Positions 37,854-47,355 are shown, counted from the stretch's first letter. The stretch: 64,000 nt of DNA from Actinoplanes couchii (GCF_016862075.1 NZ_BOMG01000004.1:62001-126000); one strand, 5' to 3'. Translations and numbers: made by a program. The notes: generated from the letters alone by a model not told the origin.

Positions 37854-39031
37854 TGGCTCTGGCCTGCCCCTACTGCTACGAGCGGATCAATCCACGACGG
37901 CTCTGGTTCCGCTGCACCGGGCGCAAGGGCCCGGGCCGGCCGGCCTGCCTGCCCCGGCACGACCCGGTCCGCCGGGAGCTGACCGGCATCGACGAGCTGG
38001 TGCTGCCGGCGTTCCCGGCGCCCGGCCGGCTGCTCGGGACGGTCCATTCGGCGGTGCACGAGGACTGCAACACCGCCTCCGGCATCAAGGTCTGCCCGCA
38101 CTGCCACAGCCGCCTGCCGGCCACGTTCGGCGAGGGCGACAGCCCGCTGATCGCGATGGCCGGCGCCCCGCACACCGGCAAGAGCGTCTACCTGCGGATC
38201 CTCGCCGACCAGCTGCGTCACGGGATGGGCCGCCGGTTCGACGCCGACGTCCGGCTGACCGGTGACGAGCAGTTCAACAACGAGTCGGGGCGGGCCGACT
38301 TCCTGGACGTGGCCGGGGACCTGTTCCCCAACGGGCAGCTCTACGCCAAGACCCAGGCCGCCGTCAGCGGGCGCCGGGACCCGGTGGTGTTCGCCTGGCG
38401 GCAGCGCCGGCGCATCGGCGGGCACAGCACCACGTTCCTGTCGTTCTTCGACACCGCCGGAGAGGACCTGGCGGCCATGGAGACCGTCGACAACCTGCGC
38501 TATCTCGGCGCCGCGGACGCGTTGATCCTGTTGCTCGACCCGTTCCTGATCCCCCGGGCCCGTCAGGAGATCAACCTGCCGGAGTCGGCGTACAAGACCC
38601 GGGCCTCCACCGTGGACGTGCTCAACCGGGTGACCGACAACCTGCGGGAGAGCCGGCACCTGGGCGGCCGCAAGAACATCCCGATCCCGGTCGCCGTGGT
38701 GTTCGCCAAGATCGACGCCTTCTTCGACCTGTGGGGACAGGACCATCCGCTGGTCCGCAAACCGCAACCGGGCCCGTTCTACGACGAGACCGCCGGCCGG
38801 GCCACCCACGAGTACGTCCGGGCCCAGCTCGCCGAGTGGGGCGCCGACGACATCGACAACCACCTGATCCACAACTACAAGCAGTTCCGGTACTTCGCGG
38901 TCTCCGCCCTGGGCATCGAGCCCGACTACGACAACGACCTGGTCAATCCGCGCGGGGTGCACCCGTTCCGGGTCGACGAACCACTGCTGTGGCTGCTCAA
39001 CCGGTTCAACGTGGTCCCCGGAAAGGGCTGA
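37853..39031 (+). CDS. TRAFAC-clade GTPase with zinc ribbons
   Basis: A 392-residue GTPase resembling the double-GTPase (DO-GTPase) families. Two Cys pairs, CPYC at residues 5-8 and CPHC at 81-84, plus intervening Cys, make N-terminal zinc ribbons. Walker A is GAPHTGKS (104-111), G3 is DTAGED and G4-like is AKID. A Trp/Tyr-rich C-terminal helical tail follows. ATG 37853 overlaps the preceding stop. The gene next to it encodes a GAP1-like protein, matching the published pairing of such GTPases with GTPase-associated proteins. Probably a regulated switch in a multi-protein assembly. Confidence 0.85.
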   Translation: MALACPYCYERINPRRLWFRCTGRKGPGRPACLPRHDPVRRELTGIDELVLPAFPAPGRLLGTVHSAVHEDCNTASGIKVCPHCHSRLPATFGEGDSPLIAMAGAPHTGKSVYLRILADQLRHGMGRRFDADVRLTGDEQFNNESGRADFLDVAGDLFPNGQLYAKTQAAVSGRRDPVVFAWRQRRRIGGHSTTFLSFFDTAGEDLAAMETVDNLRYLGAADALILLLDPFLIPRARQEINLPESAYKTRASTVDVLNRVTDNLRESRHLGGRKNIPIPVAVVFAKIDAFFDLWGQDHPLVRKPQPGPFYDETAGRATHEYVRAQLAEWGADDIDNHLIHNYKQFRYFAVSALGIEPDYDNDLVNPRGVHPFRVDEPLLWLLNRFNVVPGKG

Positions 39032-39034
39032 GCC

Positions 39035-41437
39035 GTGGACGGCAGCTTCGAGACGCTCGTCTACACCGACTGCCGGCCGGGGCAGGGCCTGACCGGCGGC
39101 GCGGGCCTGCAGTTCCAGGCCCGCTCCAGCGACCGGGCCGGCGCCGCGCAGAACCTGGTCCGGGACCGGCTGCTCTACGAACCGCCGGCCCGCTGGATGG
39201 CCGACCGGCGGCCCGCCGACCGCTACCCGCCCTCCTTCGGCCACCTGTCCGCCTCCGGTTACCTCGCCACCGCGTCCGGCCTCTACCTGGGCCGGGAGGC
39301 CAACGGGGTCCGTGAGGGCAACCAGCTCACCCACACCATCGTCACCACCGACCCGGACGACTACCGCGGCCTGCGCCCGGCCCAGCTCTACGGCGCCGCG
39401 TTCTGGACCACCGTCCCGGCCGGGACCACCCGCTGCGCGCCGGTGACCGTCAGCCCCGAGGACACCCCCTGGTCACCGGGCCGGGCCAAACGGTTCGTGC
39501 AGGCCCAGCCGGACGGCCCGGCCACCCTGCTGGCCCTGGTCTCCGCCCTGGACCGGGCCGGAACGGCGGACGGCGGGCGGATCCTGTTCCTCGGCGACGA
39601 CCCGGCCACGATCGTCGAGTGGCTGGTCGCCGGCACCCTGCTGATCCCGCGCGGGCGGGCCCTGCACCTCGGCTTCAAGATCTACTCCAACGATCCGGCC
39701 CGCTCCGGCGCCCCGATCGTCGCCGTGCACCCGGACTTCGCCAGCCCCGCCACCCAGGTCGGCAACACCCTCGGCTACCTGGTCTTCGACCTCACCACCC
39801 ACCGGCACACCGAGGTCGCCGCCACCCCCGCCGCCCGCCGCTGGGTCGGCCTCTTCCTGGACGACGACCCCCGCGACGCGGTCGACGCCCTGGACGTGGC
39901 CGCCGAGTCCGGCATCGCCGACGAGGCGGCGGCCGCGGCCCTCGGCACGGCCGCGATCCTGCACCGGGAACCACCCGCGCGGTACGCCGAGACGGTGGTC
40001 GCCTGGCTGCGCAGCGGTCCACCACTGCTGCGGGACGCCTACGGCGCCGACATCACCGACCTGTTCGCCGACATGCCCGAGCGCTGGCCACGCGGGGTGC
40101 TGCGACGGCTGGACGAGGCGGGCGGCGACGGTCTGCTGCCCGGGAAAGCCGCGGACGTACGGATCGCGCTGCTGCTCAAGGACGTGGAGGAGGCCCTGAC
40201 CGGCGGCCGGGTCACCGCCGAACGCCCCGGGCCGCTACCCGCCGGCGAGTGGGATCCGGGCCGGGACCAGCAGGTCCTCGACCTGCTCACCGAGGCCTTG
40301 CAGGCAGCCGGGCGCTCCGGCGCGCAGATCGAGGCGCTGCTGCGGCTGGCCCGCCGCTACGGCGCCCCGATCCACCCGGCCGGACTGGGCGAGGCCACCG
40401 GGGCGCTGGTCCGGTACCTGGCCGACGACCCGTCCCGGCTGCGCCGGCAGGACTGGCCGCACGGCGATGAGATCGAACCCCTGCTGCTCGCCGAGTTGCA
40501 GGGCCGGGTGCTGCGCGGCGGAACCGCCCCGGAACGGGTCGGCACCGAGTGGGGCCGCTGGCTGACCGCCCGCCGGGCCGACCTGACCGCCGAGCTGGAG
40601 GCCGCCGTGCTGGGAGCGGCCGTCCGGACGGCCGGCACCAGCCGCGAGGCACTGATCCGGGCCGAGCTGACGCCGCTCGCCGGTGACCCACCGGCGTACG
40701 CCCGGCGGGTCACCGCCCTGTTCAGCCAGAGCACACCGCGCCACGACGAGATGCTGCTGATCCTGGAGCACGCGCCGGAGAGCACCCCGCCGATCGACGG
40801 CGTGTTCACCACGGTCACCGGCCGGGCGACCGCCGACGCGCCGGTCAGCGCCACCGACCTGCAGCTGTCCCGGCGGCTCGCCGCCCAGGGGCTGATCCCA
40901 CCGGACCCGGCGCTGGACGCCGTGCTGGCCCGGGACGCGGTGGTCACCGACACGCTGGCCCGGATGCGCCGGGATCCGGCCGACGACCTGATCCCCGGCC
41001 TGCTGGAGGCGCTGGCCGGCAGCCCGCCCCGGCTGGTGTCGGCCCGGCTCGCCGCGGTGGCCGCCGCCCTGCTGGACCTGCCACGCTTCGACACCGCGGT
41101 GACCAGCGTCCTGGAACAGCATCCGGCCCTGCTCGATCCGCTGCTGGACCGGCTGACCGGCGCGTTGCGGACCGAGACCCGCCCGGAGCTGGCCGCCCTC
41201 GGCTACTACCTGTTCTTCGGCCCGCTGCGCGCCTCCTCGAACTACTTCGAGCCGCTGGCCACCGCGGTCGACCACTGGCTGGTCCGGGTGCCGGACCGCG
41301 CGGTGGAACAGGCCGGGCGGCAGCTCGCCACGGCCGGCCGGCGGTGGACCGGCCGGTGGGACGAGCGGGTGGAGGCGCTGGCCGGCCGGCGCACCAGGTA
41401 CCGCCTCACCCATCCCTTCGGCGGGCGGCACACCTGA
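39035..41437 (+). CDS. GTPase-associated protein 1 (GAP1)-like
   Basis: An 800-residue cytosolic protein. The N-terminal part (about 1-260; FETLVYTDCRPGQGL, SASGYLATASGLYLGREA, QLTHTIVT, LHLGFKIYSNDP) fits GAP1-N, found beside TRAFAC GTPases in predicted conflict systems. The rest is a long helical-repeat region with many Leu/Ala/Arg. GTG 39035, three bases after the GTPase stop; its own stop overlaps the next GTPase start. Likely effector or scaffold for the two GTPases. Biochemistry is unknown. Confidence 0.82.
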   Translation: MDGSFETLVYTDCRPGQGLTGGAGLQFQARSSDRAGAAQNLVRDRLLYEPPARWMADRRPADRYPPSFGHLSASGYLATASGLYLGREANGVREGNQLTHTIVTTDPDDYRGLRPAQLYGAAFWTTVPAGTTRCAPVTVSPEDTPWSPGRAKRFVQAQPDGPATLLALVSALDRAGTADGGRILFLGDDPATIVEWLVAGTLLIPRGRALHLGFKIYSNDPARSGAPIVAVHPDFASPATQVGNTLGYLVFDLTTHRHTEVAATPAARRWVGLFLDDDPRDAVDALDVAAESGIADEAAAAALGTAAILHREPPARYAETVVAWLRSGPPLLRDAYGADITDLFADMPERWPRGVLRRLDEAGGDGLLPGKAADVRIALLLKDVEEALTGGRVTAERPGPLPAGEWDPGRDQQVLDLLTEALQAAGRSGAQIEALLRLARRYGAPIHPAGLGEATGALVRYLADDPSRLRRQDWPHGDEIEPLLLAELQGRVLRGGTAPERVGTEWGRWLTARRADLTAELEAAVLGAAVRTAGTSREALIRAELTPLAGDPPAYARRVTALFSQSTPRHDEMLLILEHAPESTPPIDGVFTTVTGRATADAPVSATDLQLSRRLAAQGLIPPDPALDAVLARDAVVTDTLARMRRDPADDLIPGLLEALAGSPPRLVSARLAAVAAALLDLPRFDTAVTSVLEQHPALLDPLLDRLTGALRTETRPELAALGYYLFFGPLRASSNYFEPLATAVDHWLVRVPDRAVEQAGRQLATAGRRWTGRWDERVEALAGRRTRYRLTHPFGGRHT

Positions 41438-42993
41438 TGCCGGTCGTGATGGTCGTCGTCGTCATCGTGCTGGGCCTGTGCTGCCTGTGGCTGGTCGTGG
41501 TGCCGCTGAGCCTGGCCCTCGCCCCGGTGGCGGTCATCGCCGGGACCGTCGCCGCGCTGATCGGCGGCCTGATGACGTTCGCCGGGGGCGGTCCCGTACC
41601 GCTCACCCCGGCCGGGGCCCGCACCTGGCTGCCGGGCCGGGTGCGCGGCGAGTTCGTCCGCCGTGACCACGCCTGGCCGCACTACTTCGCCGCCCAGGTG
41701 GTGCTGGACGGCGCCGACGTGCTGGGGCGGGCGCTGCGCTGGAACCGGGCCCTCGGCAAGCACCTGTTCGGATTCCTCGGTCAGGAGTCGATCGCCGCCG
41801 CGGTGCCGCTCACCCTGCTGCCGGTGCTGGTGATGCGGGTCGGCGGCGCGCTGGGCCTGCTCGCCGGCACCCTGGCGGTGCTCGTGGTGACAGTCGCGGT
41901 GACGGCGGTGATGTGGCTGATCGGGCTGCCGGTGGTGCTGCTGATGCGGGGAGTGGACCGGGTCTGGCGGGTGGTCCGGCGGTCCCGGGCCAGCTGTGTG
42001 GTCTGCTTCGCCACGGCGGCCGTCCCGGCGTACCGCTGCCTGGGTCCACACCTCGACGCCGACCGGATGTCCGGCGACGACCTGCACCGCGACGTCCGCC
42101 CCGGTCGCCTCGGCGTGCTGTGGCGGCGCTGCTCGTGCGAGCTGCGGCTGCCGACCACCGTGCTGCGGGCGGCCCGCGACCGGCGTCTGGAGGGGCTCTG
42201 CCCGAGCTGCGAGCAGCCGCTGTTCAGCGGGGCCGGGGTGCACCGCGAGGTACGGCTGCCGGTCTTCGGCGCGGCGTCCGCGGGCAAGACCCAGTTCGTG
42301 ATGTCGGCGCTGGTCGGCCTGCACGCCGCGGCACAGCGGGCCGGGATCCCGATCGAGATGGCCGACGACCGCAGCCGGGCCGTCTACTCGATGTGGTCCG
42401 GGCTGACCGCCCGGTCCGCCCCGGCGCCGAAGACCGCCACCAACGCCCCGGTCACCGTCACCACCCGGATCCGGCAGCGCCGCGGCACCACCCTGCTGCA
42501 CCTGTTCGACGCGGCCGGCGAGACCCTGGTGGACCGGCGGCAGAACGCGACACTGGCCTACCTGGACGCCGCCGGGACACTCACGTTCGTGCTCGACCCG
42601 TTCTCGATCCCGCGGATCCGCGACGAGCACGGCACCGCGTCGGCGGCGGTCTTCCGCGAGGCCAGCGCGGCCCTGCACGATCCGCAGGACGGTTACGACG
42701 CCACCGCACAACGACTGCGGGAGTACGGTGTGCCGACCGGCCGCCGGCGGCTGGCGTTCGTGGTCACCAAGGCCGACCTGCTGGCCCGGCTGCCGCTGAC
42801 CCCGCCCACCGCCGAACCGGCCGCGGTCCGTGCCTGGCTGTGCGACCAGGGGCTGGAGAACCTGGTGGTGACCGCGGAACGGGACTTCCGGACGGTGGGC
42901 TGGTTCCTGGTGTCCGGCCGCGACACCGGGCCGGACGGCCCACCGGCGGTGCTGCGCTGGGCCCTCGGCCGGGGATGGGGGAACCTTGCCTGA
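41437..42993 (+). CDS. Membrane-anchored TRAFAC-clade GTPase (DO-GTPase2-like)
   Basis: A 518-residue protein. Two hydrophobic helices lie at residues 1-55 and two more at about 115-175, followed by Cys-rich zinc ribbons (CVVC, CSC, CPSC at about 187-265). The GTPase domain has Walker A GAASAGKT, G3 DAAGET and G4 TKAD. It differs from the first GTPase by its membrane segments, so the operon encodes a soluble and a membrane-bound switch. ATG 41437 overlaps the GAP1-like stop (TGATG). Confidence 0.85.
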   Translation: MPVVMVVVVIVLGLCCLWLVVVPLSLALAPVAVIAGTVAALIGGLMTFAGGGPVPLTPAGARTWLPGRVRGEFVRRDHAWPHYFAAQVVLDGADVLGRALRWNRALGKHLFGFLGQESIAAAVPLTLLPVLVMRVGGALGLLAGTLAVLVVTVAVTAVMWLIGLPVVLLMRGVDRVWRVVRRSRASCVVCFATAAVPAYRCLGPHLDADRMSGDDLHRDVRPGRLGVLWRRCSCELRLPTTVLRAARDRRLEGLCPSCEQPLFSGAGVHREVRLPVFGAASAGKTQFVMSALVGLHAAAQRAGIPIEMADDRSRAVYSMWSGLTARSAPAPKTATNAPVTVTTRIRQRRGTTLLHLFDAAGETLVDRRQNATLAYLDAAGTLTFVLDPFSIPRIRDEHGTASAAVFREASAALHDPQDGYDATAQRLREYGVPTGRRRLAFVVTKADLLARLPLTPPTAEPAAVRAWLCDQGLENLVVTAERDFRTVGWFLVSGRDTGPDGPPAVLRWALGRGWGNLA

Positions 42994-43156
42994 CTCCGGG
43001 ATGCCGGTCACCCACGTGGTGGGCCGGATCATCGTGCTGCTGGTGCTGGCCGGGCTGCTCGGATGGCTGATCTGGACCGGTCTGCCGGCCCGCTTCGGCG
43101 AGTGGGTCCTGATCGAGACCCTCGGCCTGATCCGGCGGATCTGGTCACTGGACTGA
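42986..43156 (+). CDS. Tiny single-span membrane protein at the end of the GTPase operon
   Basis: A 56-residue frame from TTG 42986 (preceded by GGGGGAA, overlapping the GTPase end by 8 bases), or 51 residues from ATG 43001. One transmembrane helix (IIVLLVLAGLLGWLIWTGL) is followed by a short amphipathic tail rich in Trp and Ile. No known family. Its coupling to the membrane GTPase suggests a small subunit of the same complex. Confidence 0.65.
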   Translation: MPDSGMPVTHVVGRIIVLLVLAGLLGWLIWTGLPARFGEWVLIETLGLIRRIWSLD

Positions 43157-43361
43157 CCGATATCGATCACCTCACGGGGCCCCGGGTCGTCATCGGGCCG
43201 CCGGATTCCGCCTTTCAGCGGCTTGTACGCCTTCCGGGGCCGGGATAGCCGGAATGGGTCGACTGTCCACCGGAGGGCGGTCTCCGCCGATCATGTCGAT
43301 TCCCGCCTCGGACGGTCCAACCGCTGTTCGGCGTCTCCCCGGCGGAGGTCGTTTGGAGCAT

Positions 43362-43382
43362 CCTTCCGAATGTCGGAAGGAG
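43362..43382 (+). promoter_or_regulatory. Hairpin sequestering the ribosome site of the next gene
   Basis: CCTTCCGA (43362-43369) pairs with TCGGAAGG (43373-43380) across the loop ATG. The 3' arm is most of the Shine-Dalgarno GGAAGGAG (43375-43382) for GTG 43389. Translation of that gene could therefore depend on opening of this hairpin. The 43157-43361 stretch before it holds no gene that I can see. Confidence 0.55.
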
Positions 43383-43388
43383 TTGCCG

Positions 43389-44372
43389 GTGGTCACTACC
43401 TACAGCCCGGTGGCGCAGCTGCGTGCGCTGGCCGCGGCCGGCCGTCTCGCCGAGGTGGCCGACGGCCCGGAGCGCGGTGGCCTGGTCGCCGCCGCCTACG
43501 AGCTGGTGTGGCCGATCGTGTTCGCCCGGGTGACCTGCCGTTTCGAGCGGCAGCGCGGGCACAGCGTCTGCGCCTCCGGGGTCGGCAACCTGGCCGACGA
43601 GTGCCTGGACCGGTTCCACGACGACGTCGAAGCGGTCGTCGACGACCTGCTCGGGCACGCCCGGCAGCCGATCCGGCAGCTGGAGGCGTGGATCACGCCC
43701 CGGCTCAACGCCGCCACCGTGAACGCGCACCGCCGGCGCCGGGGTGCCCGCGGCGCGCTGCAGCGGCCCCGGCTTCCCGGCTGGCTGGTGACCGGTTTGG
43801 CCCAGGACCCGTGGCTCACCGCGCTGGCCACCGACATCCTCACCTGGGTCGGCACCAGCGGCACCGCCGGCGGTCGGCTGTGGCCGGTCGAGTCGTGGTC
43901 GCAGAAGCGCGGCCTGGCCACCGGGGACTGGCCCGGCAGCGACCCGGCCACCGTCGGCCGGGAGATCGAGCAGGTGCTGTCGGTGATGCGCGGGCACCCG
44001 AAGTGGTACGAGTCGTACGTGGAACGCCCGCTCGGCGCCAAGCAGCCGCCGGTGGTGGCGATGGCCACCGACACCTACGGCGAACCGCTGTTCCCGCTGG
44101 CCCCCGCCGACGGCGCCGACCGGGTCGAGGCGGAGCTGCGGGACCTGGCCGGCGCCGCGGTCCGGGCGATCGCCGGGCGGATCGGGCAGGGCGAGGCCGC
44201 CGAGTCCGTGGTCGTCGAGGTGATCCACACGATCTTCGGCGGCGCCTGCGCCGGCACCCTGGACCAGATGCCGCACGTGACGGCCGATCCCCTCGGCGGG
44301 ATCATCGGCGGCCTCACCGACCCGGCCCGGCTCGACCGGATCGTCGCCGCTGTCCTGGAGATGGTTGGGTGA
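43389..44372 (+). CDS. Protein with sigma-70 region-2-like motif, paralog A
   Basis: A 327-residue soluble protein paralogous to 46270-47355. Shared blocks are GH..C..G...DECLDRFHDDVEAVVDDL, then PRLNAATVNAHRRRRGARGA, DPWLTALATDILTWVG and W-Y-E...PLG.K. The N-A-A-x-x-x-H-RRRR pattern resembles region 2 of ECF sigma factors, but no clear region 4 HTH is seen. Possible DNA- or RNA-polymerase-binding regulator (inference). GTG 43389 has GGAAGGAG six bases upstream, within a hairpin. A helix-rich C-terminal half ends the protein. Confidence 0.7.
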   Translation: MVTTYSPVAQLRALAAAGRLAEVADGPERGGLVAAAYELVWPIVFARVTCRFERQRGHSVCASGVGNLADECLDRFHDDVEAVVDDLLGHARQPIRQLEAWITPRLNAATVNAHRRRRGARGALQRPRLPGWLVTGLAQDPWLTALATDILTWVGTSGTAGGRLWPVESWSQKRGLATGDWPGSDPATVGREIEQVLSVMRGHPKWYESYVERPLGAKQPPVVAMATDTYGEPLFPLAPADGADRVEAELRDLAGAAVRAIAGRIGQGEAAESVVVEVIHTIFGGACAGTLDQMPHVTADPLGGIIGGLTDPARLDRIVAAVLEMVG

Positions 44373-44477
44373 GGGTCTATCGATGTGATTCCATGTCGGC
44401 ATCCGACCGCACACCGGCGCCGGGGATTCCGGATTTCTCCGCGTTCCCGGCCGCCAATCCGGCGACAGGAATCCACC

Positions 44478-45176
44478 ATGGTGAGTGAGGGCGACCCGGC
44501 GTGGGCCCCCGGTTCCTTCCTGACACTGCTCAGCGACGCCGAACGCGAGGAACTGCTCGGTCTCGGCACCACCCGCAAGGTCCCCGGCGGCCGGCACCTG
44601 CTCATCGAGGGCCGCAAGGACACCCAGGTCGAGGTGATCCGGCAGGGCCACGTCAAGGTCACCAGCACCGTCGGCGGCACACCCCGGCTGCTCGCCATCC
44701 GGCTGCCCGGCGACCTGGTCGGCGAGTTCGCCGCCCTCACCGGCAGCGGCCGGATCGCCACCGTCACCACCTGCGGGGACGTCGTCGCCACGGTGATCCG
44801 GCAGGCCGGGTTCCTGCGGTTCGTCAACGAGCACCCGCTGGTCGCCGCCCAGCTCACCGTCTCGGTCGGGCGGCGGCTGCACTGGGCCAACCGGCGGCGC
44901 ACCGAGTTCACCGCCTTTCCGGTGCAGGTACGGCTGGGCCGAGTGCTGCTGGACATCGCCACCAGCTGCGGCGAGGCGGTCGCCGACGGGGTGCTGATCC
45001 GGGTCGAACTCAGCCAGACCGAGCTGGCGTCACTGATCGGGGCCCGGGAGGACACCGTCCAGCGGGCGCTGCGGGACCTGCGCCGGGCCGGGCTGGTCCG
45101 GACCGGTTACCGCCGGATCGTCGTCCTGGACGAGGCCGGGCTGCGGGCGCTCACCGAATCGGCGGAGTGGATCTGA
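44478..45176 (+). CDS. Crp/Fnr-family transcriptional regulator
   Basis: A 232-residue regulator with an N-terminal cyclic-nucleotide-binding-type beta barrel (about 25-130: IRLPGDLVGEFAALTG) and C-terminal winged helix (SQTELASLIGAREDTVQRAL, residues about 175-195). The effector is unknown; the Arg/Ser of classical cAMP sites is not clear (EFAALTGSGR is present). ATG 44478, with AGGA upstream. Its 3' end overlaps the convergent HTH-like gene by 26 bp. It lies between the two sigma-region-2-like paralogs. Confidence 0.9.
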   Translation: MVSEGDPAWAPGSFLTLLSDAEREELLGLGTTRKVPGGRHLLIEGRKDTQVEVIRQGHVKVTSTVGGTPRLLAIRLPGDLVGEFAALTGSGRIATVTTCGDVVATVIRQAGFLRFVNEHPLVAAQLTVSVGRRLHWANRRRTEFTAFPVQVRLGRVLLDIATSCGEAVADGVLIRVELSQTELASLIGAREDTVQRALRDLRRAGLVRTGYRRIVVLDEAGLRALTESAEWI

Positions 45177-46140
45177 CCGGCGCCGGGGGAGTCCACGCCA
45201 GGCCGTAGCCGTACCCCTCGCGCAGGCCGTGGAACTCCCGCATCACCTCGCCCAGCGCGGACGGCTCGATCAGCGCCCGTTTCTCCGGCGGCTCGCGCAG
45301 ATCGGTGTACGGCACCTCGTCGATCAGCCACACCTCGGCCGGGCGCCGGTCCCCGAACCGCACCCGCACCACCCCCGACTCGCACGGGTCCAGCGGCACG
45401 ATCGCGTAGTGCGACCAGGTCGGCTGGCCCGGCGGCAGCACCACCCGCAGCCACAGCTCGTGCGTGTCGCCGGGCAGCATCCGCTCCGGCAGCCGCAGCA
45501 CCACCTTCTGACTGCTCCCGCCGTTACGCTGCTCCACCGCGCTGATCCGGGCGCCGAACAGGGCGTCCACCTCGGCCGCCCCGACACCGGCCGGCGCCTC
45601 CGGCAACCCGATCCGGATGGTGATCTCGTCGATCTCCCGGGTGGCGGTGATGGTGCGCATCTCGTACAGCTCGGGGGTGCAGGTGTCCAACCGGAACAGC
45701 GCCCGCAGCGACGACACCCGCCAGCCCGACCCGGCCGCCGGATCCTCGGGCGCCGCCGGGACGTCCTCACCGGCCACCGCCATCGCGGCCAGCGCGTCGT
45801 TCATCCGGCGGCGGGCGGTCCGCACCGACACCGTCTGCAGATCGGCCAGCCGGCTCTCCCGGTCGGCCAGCGTGGCCAGCCGGAACTCCCGGTCCAGCCC
45901 GAACGCCAGCTCGGCCGCCCGGCGCAGGTCCGGGGCCAGCCCGGCGGCCAGACCGGACAGCATCGCCACCACCGCGGCGCGCACCCGGGACTCCTTGTCG
46001 CCGGGGCCCAGGCGGCAGCGGCGACGGGTCTCCGGGCCGATGTAACGGCTCAGCCCCGGTCGGTCGACACCCCGCCCTCTGCGGAGTTTCTTCAGCTCCT
46101 CGTACAGATCGGAGTCGGGCACAGACAGACCGTAGTCCAT
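45151..46140 (-). CDS. Hypothetical protein with HTH-like N-terminus
   Basis: A 329-residue protein. The N-terminal segment (DLYEELKKLRRGRGVDRPGL, SRYIGPETRRRC) and the later SVRTARRRMNDALAAMA resemble a family of actinobacterial regulators in which a basic helical head is followed by an RTARRR motif. The C-terminal half (about 150-320) is beta-rich. No catalytic motif is recognised. ATG 46140; divergent from paralog B. Function unknown. Confidence 0.65.
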   Translation of the reverse strand: MDYGLSVPDSDLYEELKKLRRGRGVDRPGLSRYIGPETRRRCRLGPGDKESRVRAAVVAMLSGLAAGLAPDLRRAAELAFGLDREFRLATLADRESRLADLQTVSVRTARRRMNDALAAMAVAGEDVPAAPEDPAAGSGWRVSSLRALFRLDTCTPELYEMRTITATREIDEITIRIGLPEAPAGVGAAEVDALFGARISAVEQRNGGSSQKVVLRLPERMLPGDTHELWLRVVLPPGQPTWSHYAIVPLDPCESGVVRVRFGDRRPAEVWLIDEVPYTDLREPPEKRALIEPSALGEVMREFHGLREGYGYGLAWTPPAPVRSTPPIR

Positions 46141-46269
46141 ATCTGCGGTCCCGTTGAGAGGCCCGTCGAGTGGCTACGGACCGTCATCACCCGGATGGCC
46201 ATCGTGGCGGCCAGAAACCTGGCCACTGAAGGGCCGCAATCCGGAATTGGCACACGCCAGGATGGTTCG

Positions 46270-47355
46270 ATGAATTGGGGGGATGGGGTCACTGACAGTG
46301 ACGATCAAACGTCGTCACTCACCCGTGCGCGCACGAACAGCGGGCCGGCCTCGCGGCCACGGATCCCGCGCCAGCGTGACGGGGCCGCCGAGGAGCGGGC
46401 CCGCCTGCGTCATCTGGCGACGCAGGGCCTGCTCGGGACACTCGGCGCCGAGGAGCGACGGCGGCTGCTCCCGGCCGCCTTCGAGGTGGCCTATCCGATC
46501 GTCTACGACGTGATCACCCGCCGGGTGGCCCGCAACCGCGGTCACAACCAGTGCGGGCACGGTCTGCACCAGATGGAGGACACCTGTCTCGACGGGTTCC
46601 AGGACGACCTGGAAGCGGTCATCGACCATCTGATGTCGGCCACCGCGCCGATCAGCGACCTGGAGGGCTGGCTCGCCCGGCGCGCACAGAACGCCGCCAT
46701 CGACGGCCACCGGCGCCGCCGCGGTGAACAGGGCGCCCAGCAGCGCCCGCGGATGACCCGGGCCCTCGCCGAAGCGCTCGACGACCCGTGGCTCGAGGAA
46801 CTCGCGCTGAAGATCCTCACCTGGGTGGGGCTGCCGGCCGGGGTCGGCGCCACCGAGTGGCCGGTGGGCAGCTGGGCCCGCGACCGTGCCGACTTCACCG
46901 GCGACCACCGGGGCAGCACCCCGGACCGGGCCCGCGCCGACGTCGACCGGGTCCTCGCGGTGATGCGCCGCCGCCCCGGGTGGTACGAGAAGAACATCGA
47001 CCAGCCGCTCGGCCGCAAGACCGCGCCGGTCGGCGGGTCACCCGGGGAACAGCCCGGCGAACCCCGGCCACTGCTCGCCGCCGGTCCCGCCGAGATCCTC
47101 GAAGCCCGGATCGGTGACCTGGCCGGGCTGGCCGTCCTGGCCCTTCAGGAGCGGCTGCGGCGCGGCGACGACCCGACGTTCACGGTCGTCGAGGTGCTCA
47201 CCACACTCTTCCTGGGCGGCACCGGCGCGGACGAGATCGATCACGGCCCGATCGGGGCGCCGGCCTCCGACGAGCGGGTGTCAGCGCTGCTCACCGACCC
47301 CGCCGCCCTCTCCGTCCTGGTCCAGCACGTCCTCGGGATCGTGCGGGCCGGCTGA
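46270..47355 (+). CDS. Protein with sigma-70 region-2-like motif, paralog B
   Basis: A 361-residue paralog of 43389-44372, with the same order of blocks: GHNQCGHGLHQMEDTCLDGF, DDLEAVIDHL, NAAIDGHRRRRGEQGAQQRP, DPWLEELALKILTWVG and RRPGWYEKNIDQPLGRKTAP. The NAAIDGHRRRR block is especially close to the NLAIDHLRRR pattern in sigma region 2. It has an extra low-complexity N-terminus of about 35 residues. ATG 46270. Function unknown; transcription control is suspected only from motif and neighbours. Confidence 0.7.
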   Translation: MNWGDGVTDSDDQTSSLTRARTNSGPASRPRIPRQRDGAAEERARLRHLATQGLLGTLGAEERRRLLPAAFEVAYPIVYDVITRRVARNRGHNQCGHGLHQMEDTCLDGFQDDLEAVIDHLMSATAPISDLEGWLARRAQNAAIDGHRRRRGEQGAQQRPRMTRALAEALDDPWLEELALKILTWVGLPAGVGATEWPVGSWARDRADFTGDHRGSTPDRARADVDRVLAVMRRRPGWYEKNIDQPLGRKTAPVGGSPGEQPGEPRPLLAAGPAEILEARIGDLAGLAVLALQERLRRGDDPTFTVVEVLTTLFLGGTGADEIDHGPIGAPASDERVSALLTDPAALSVLVQHVLGIVRAG

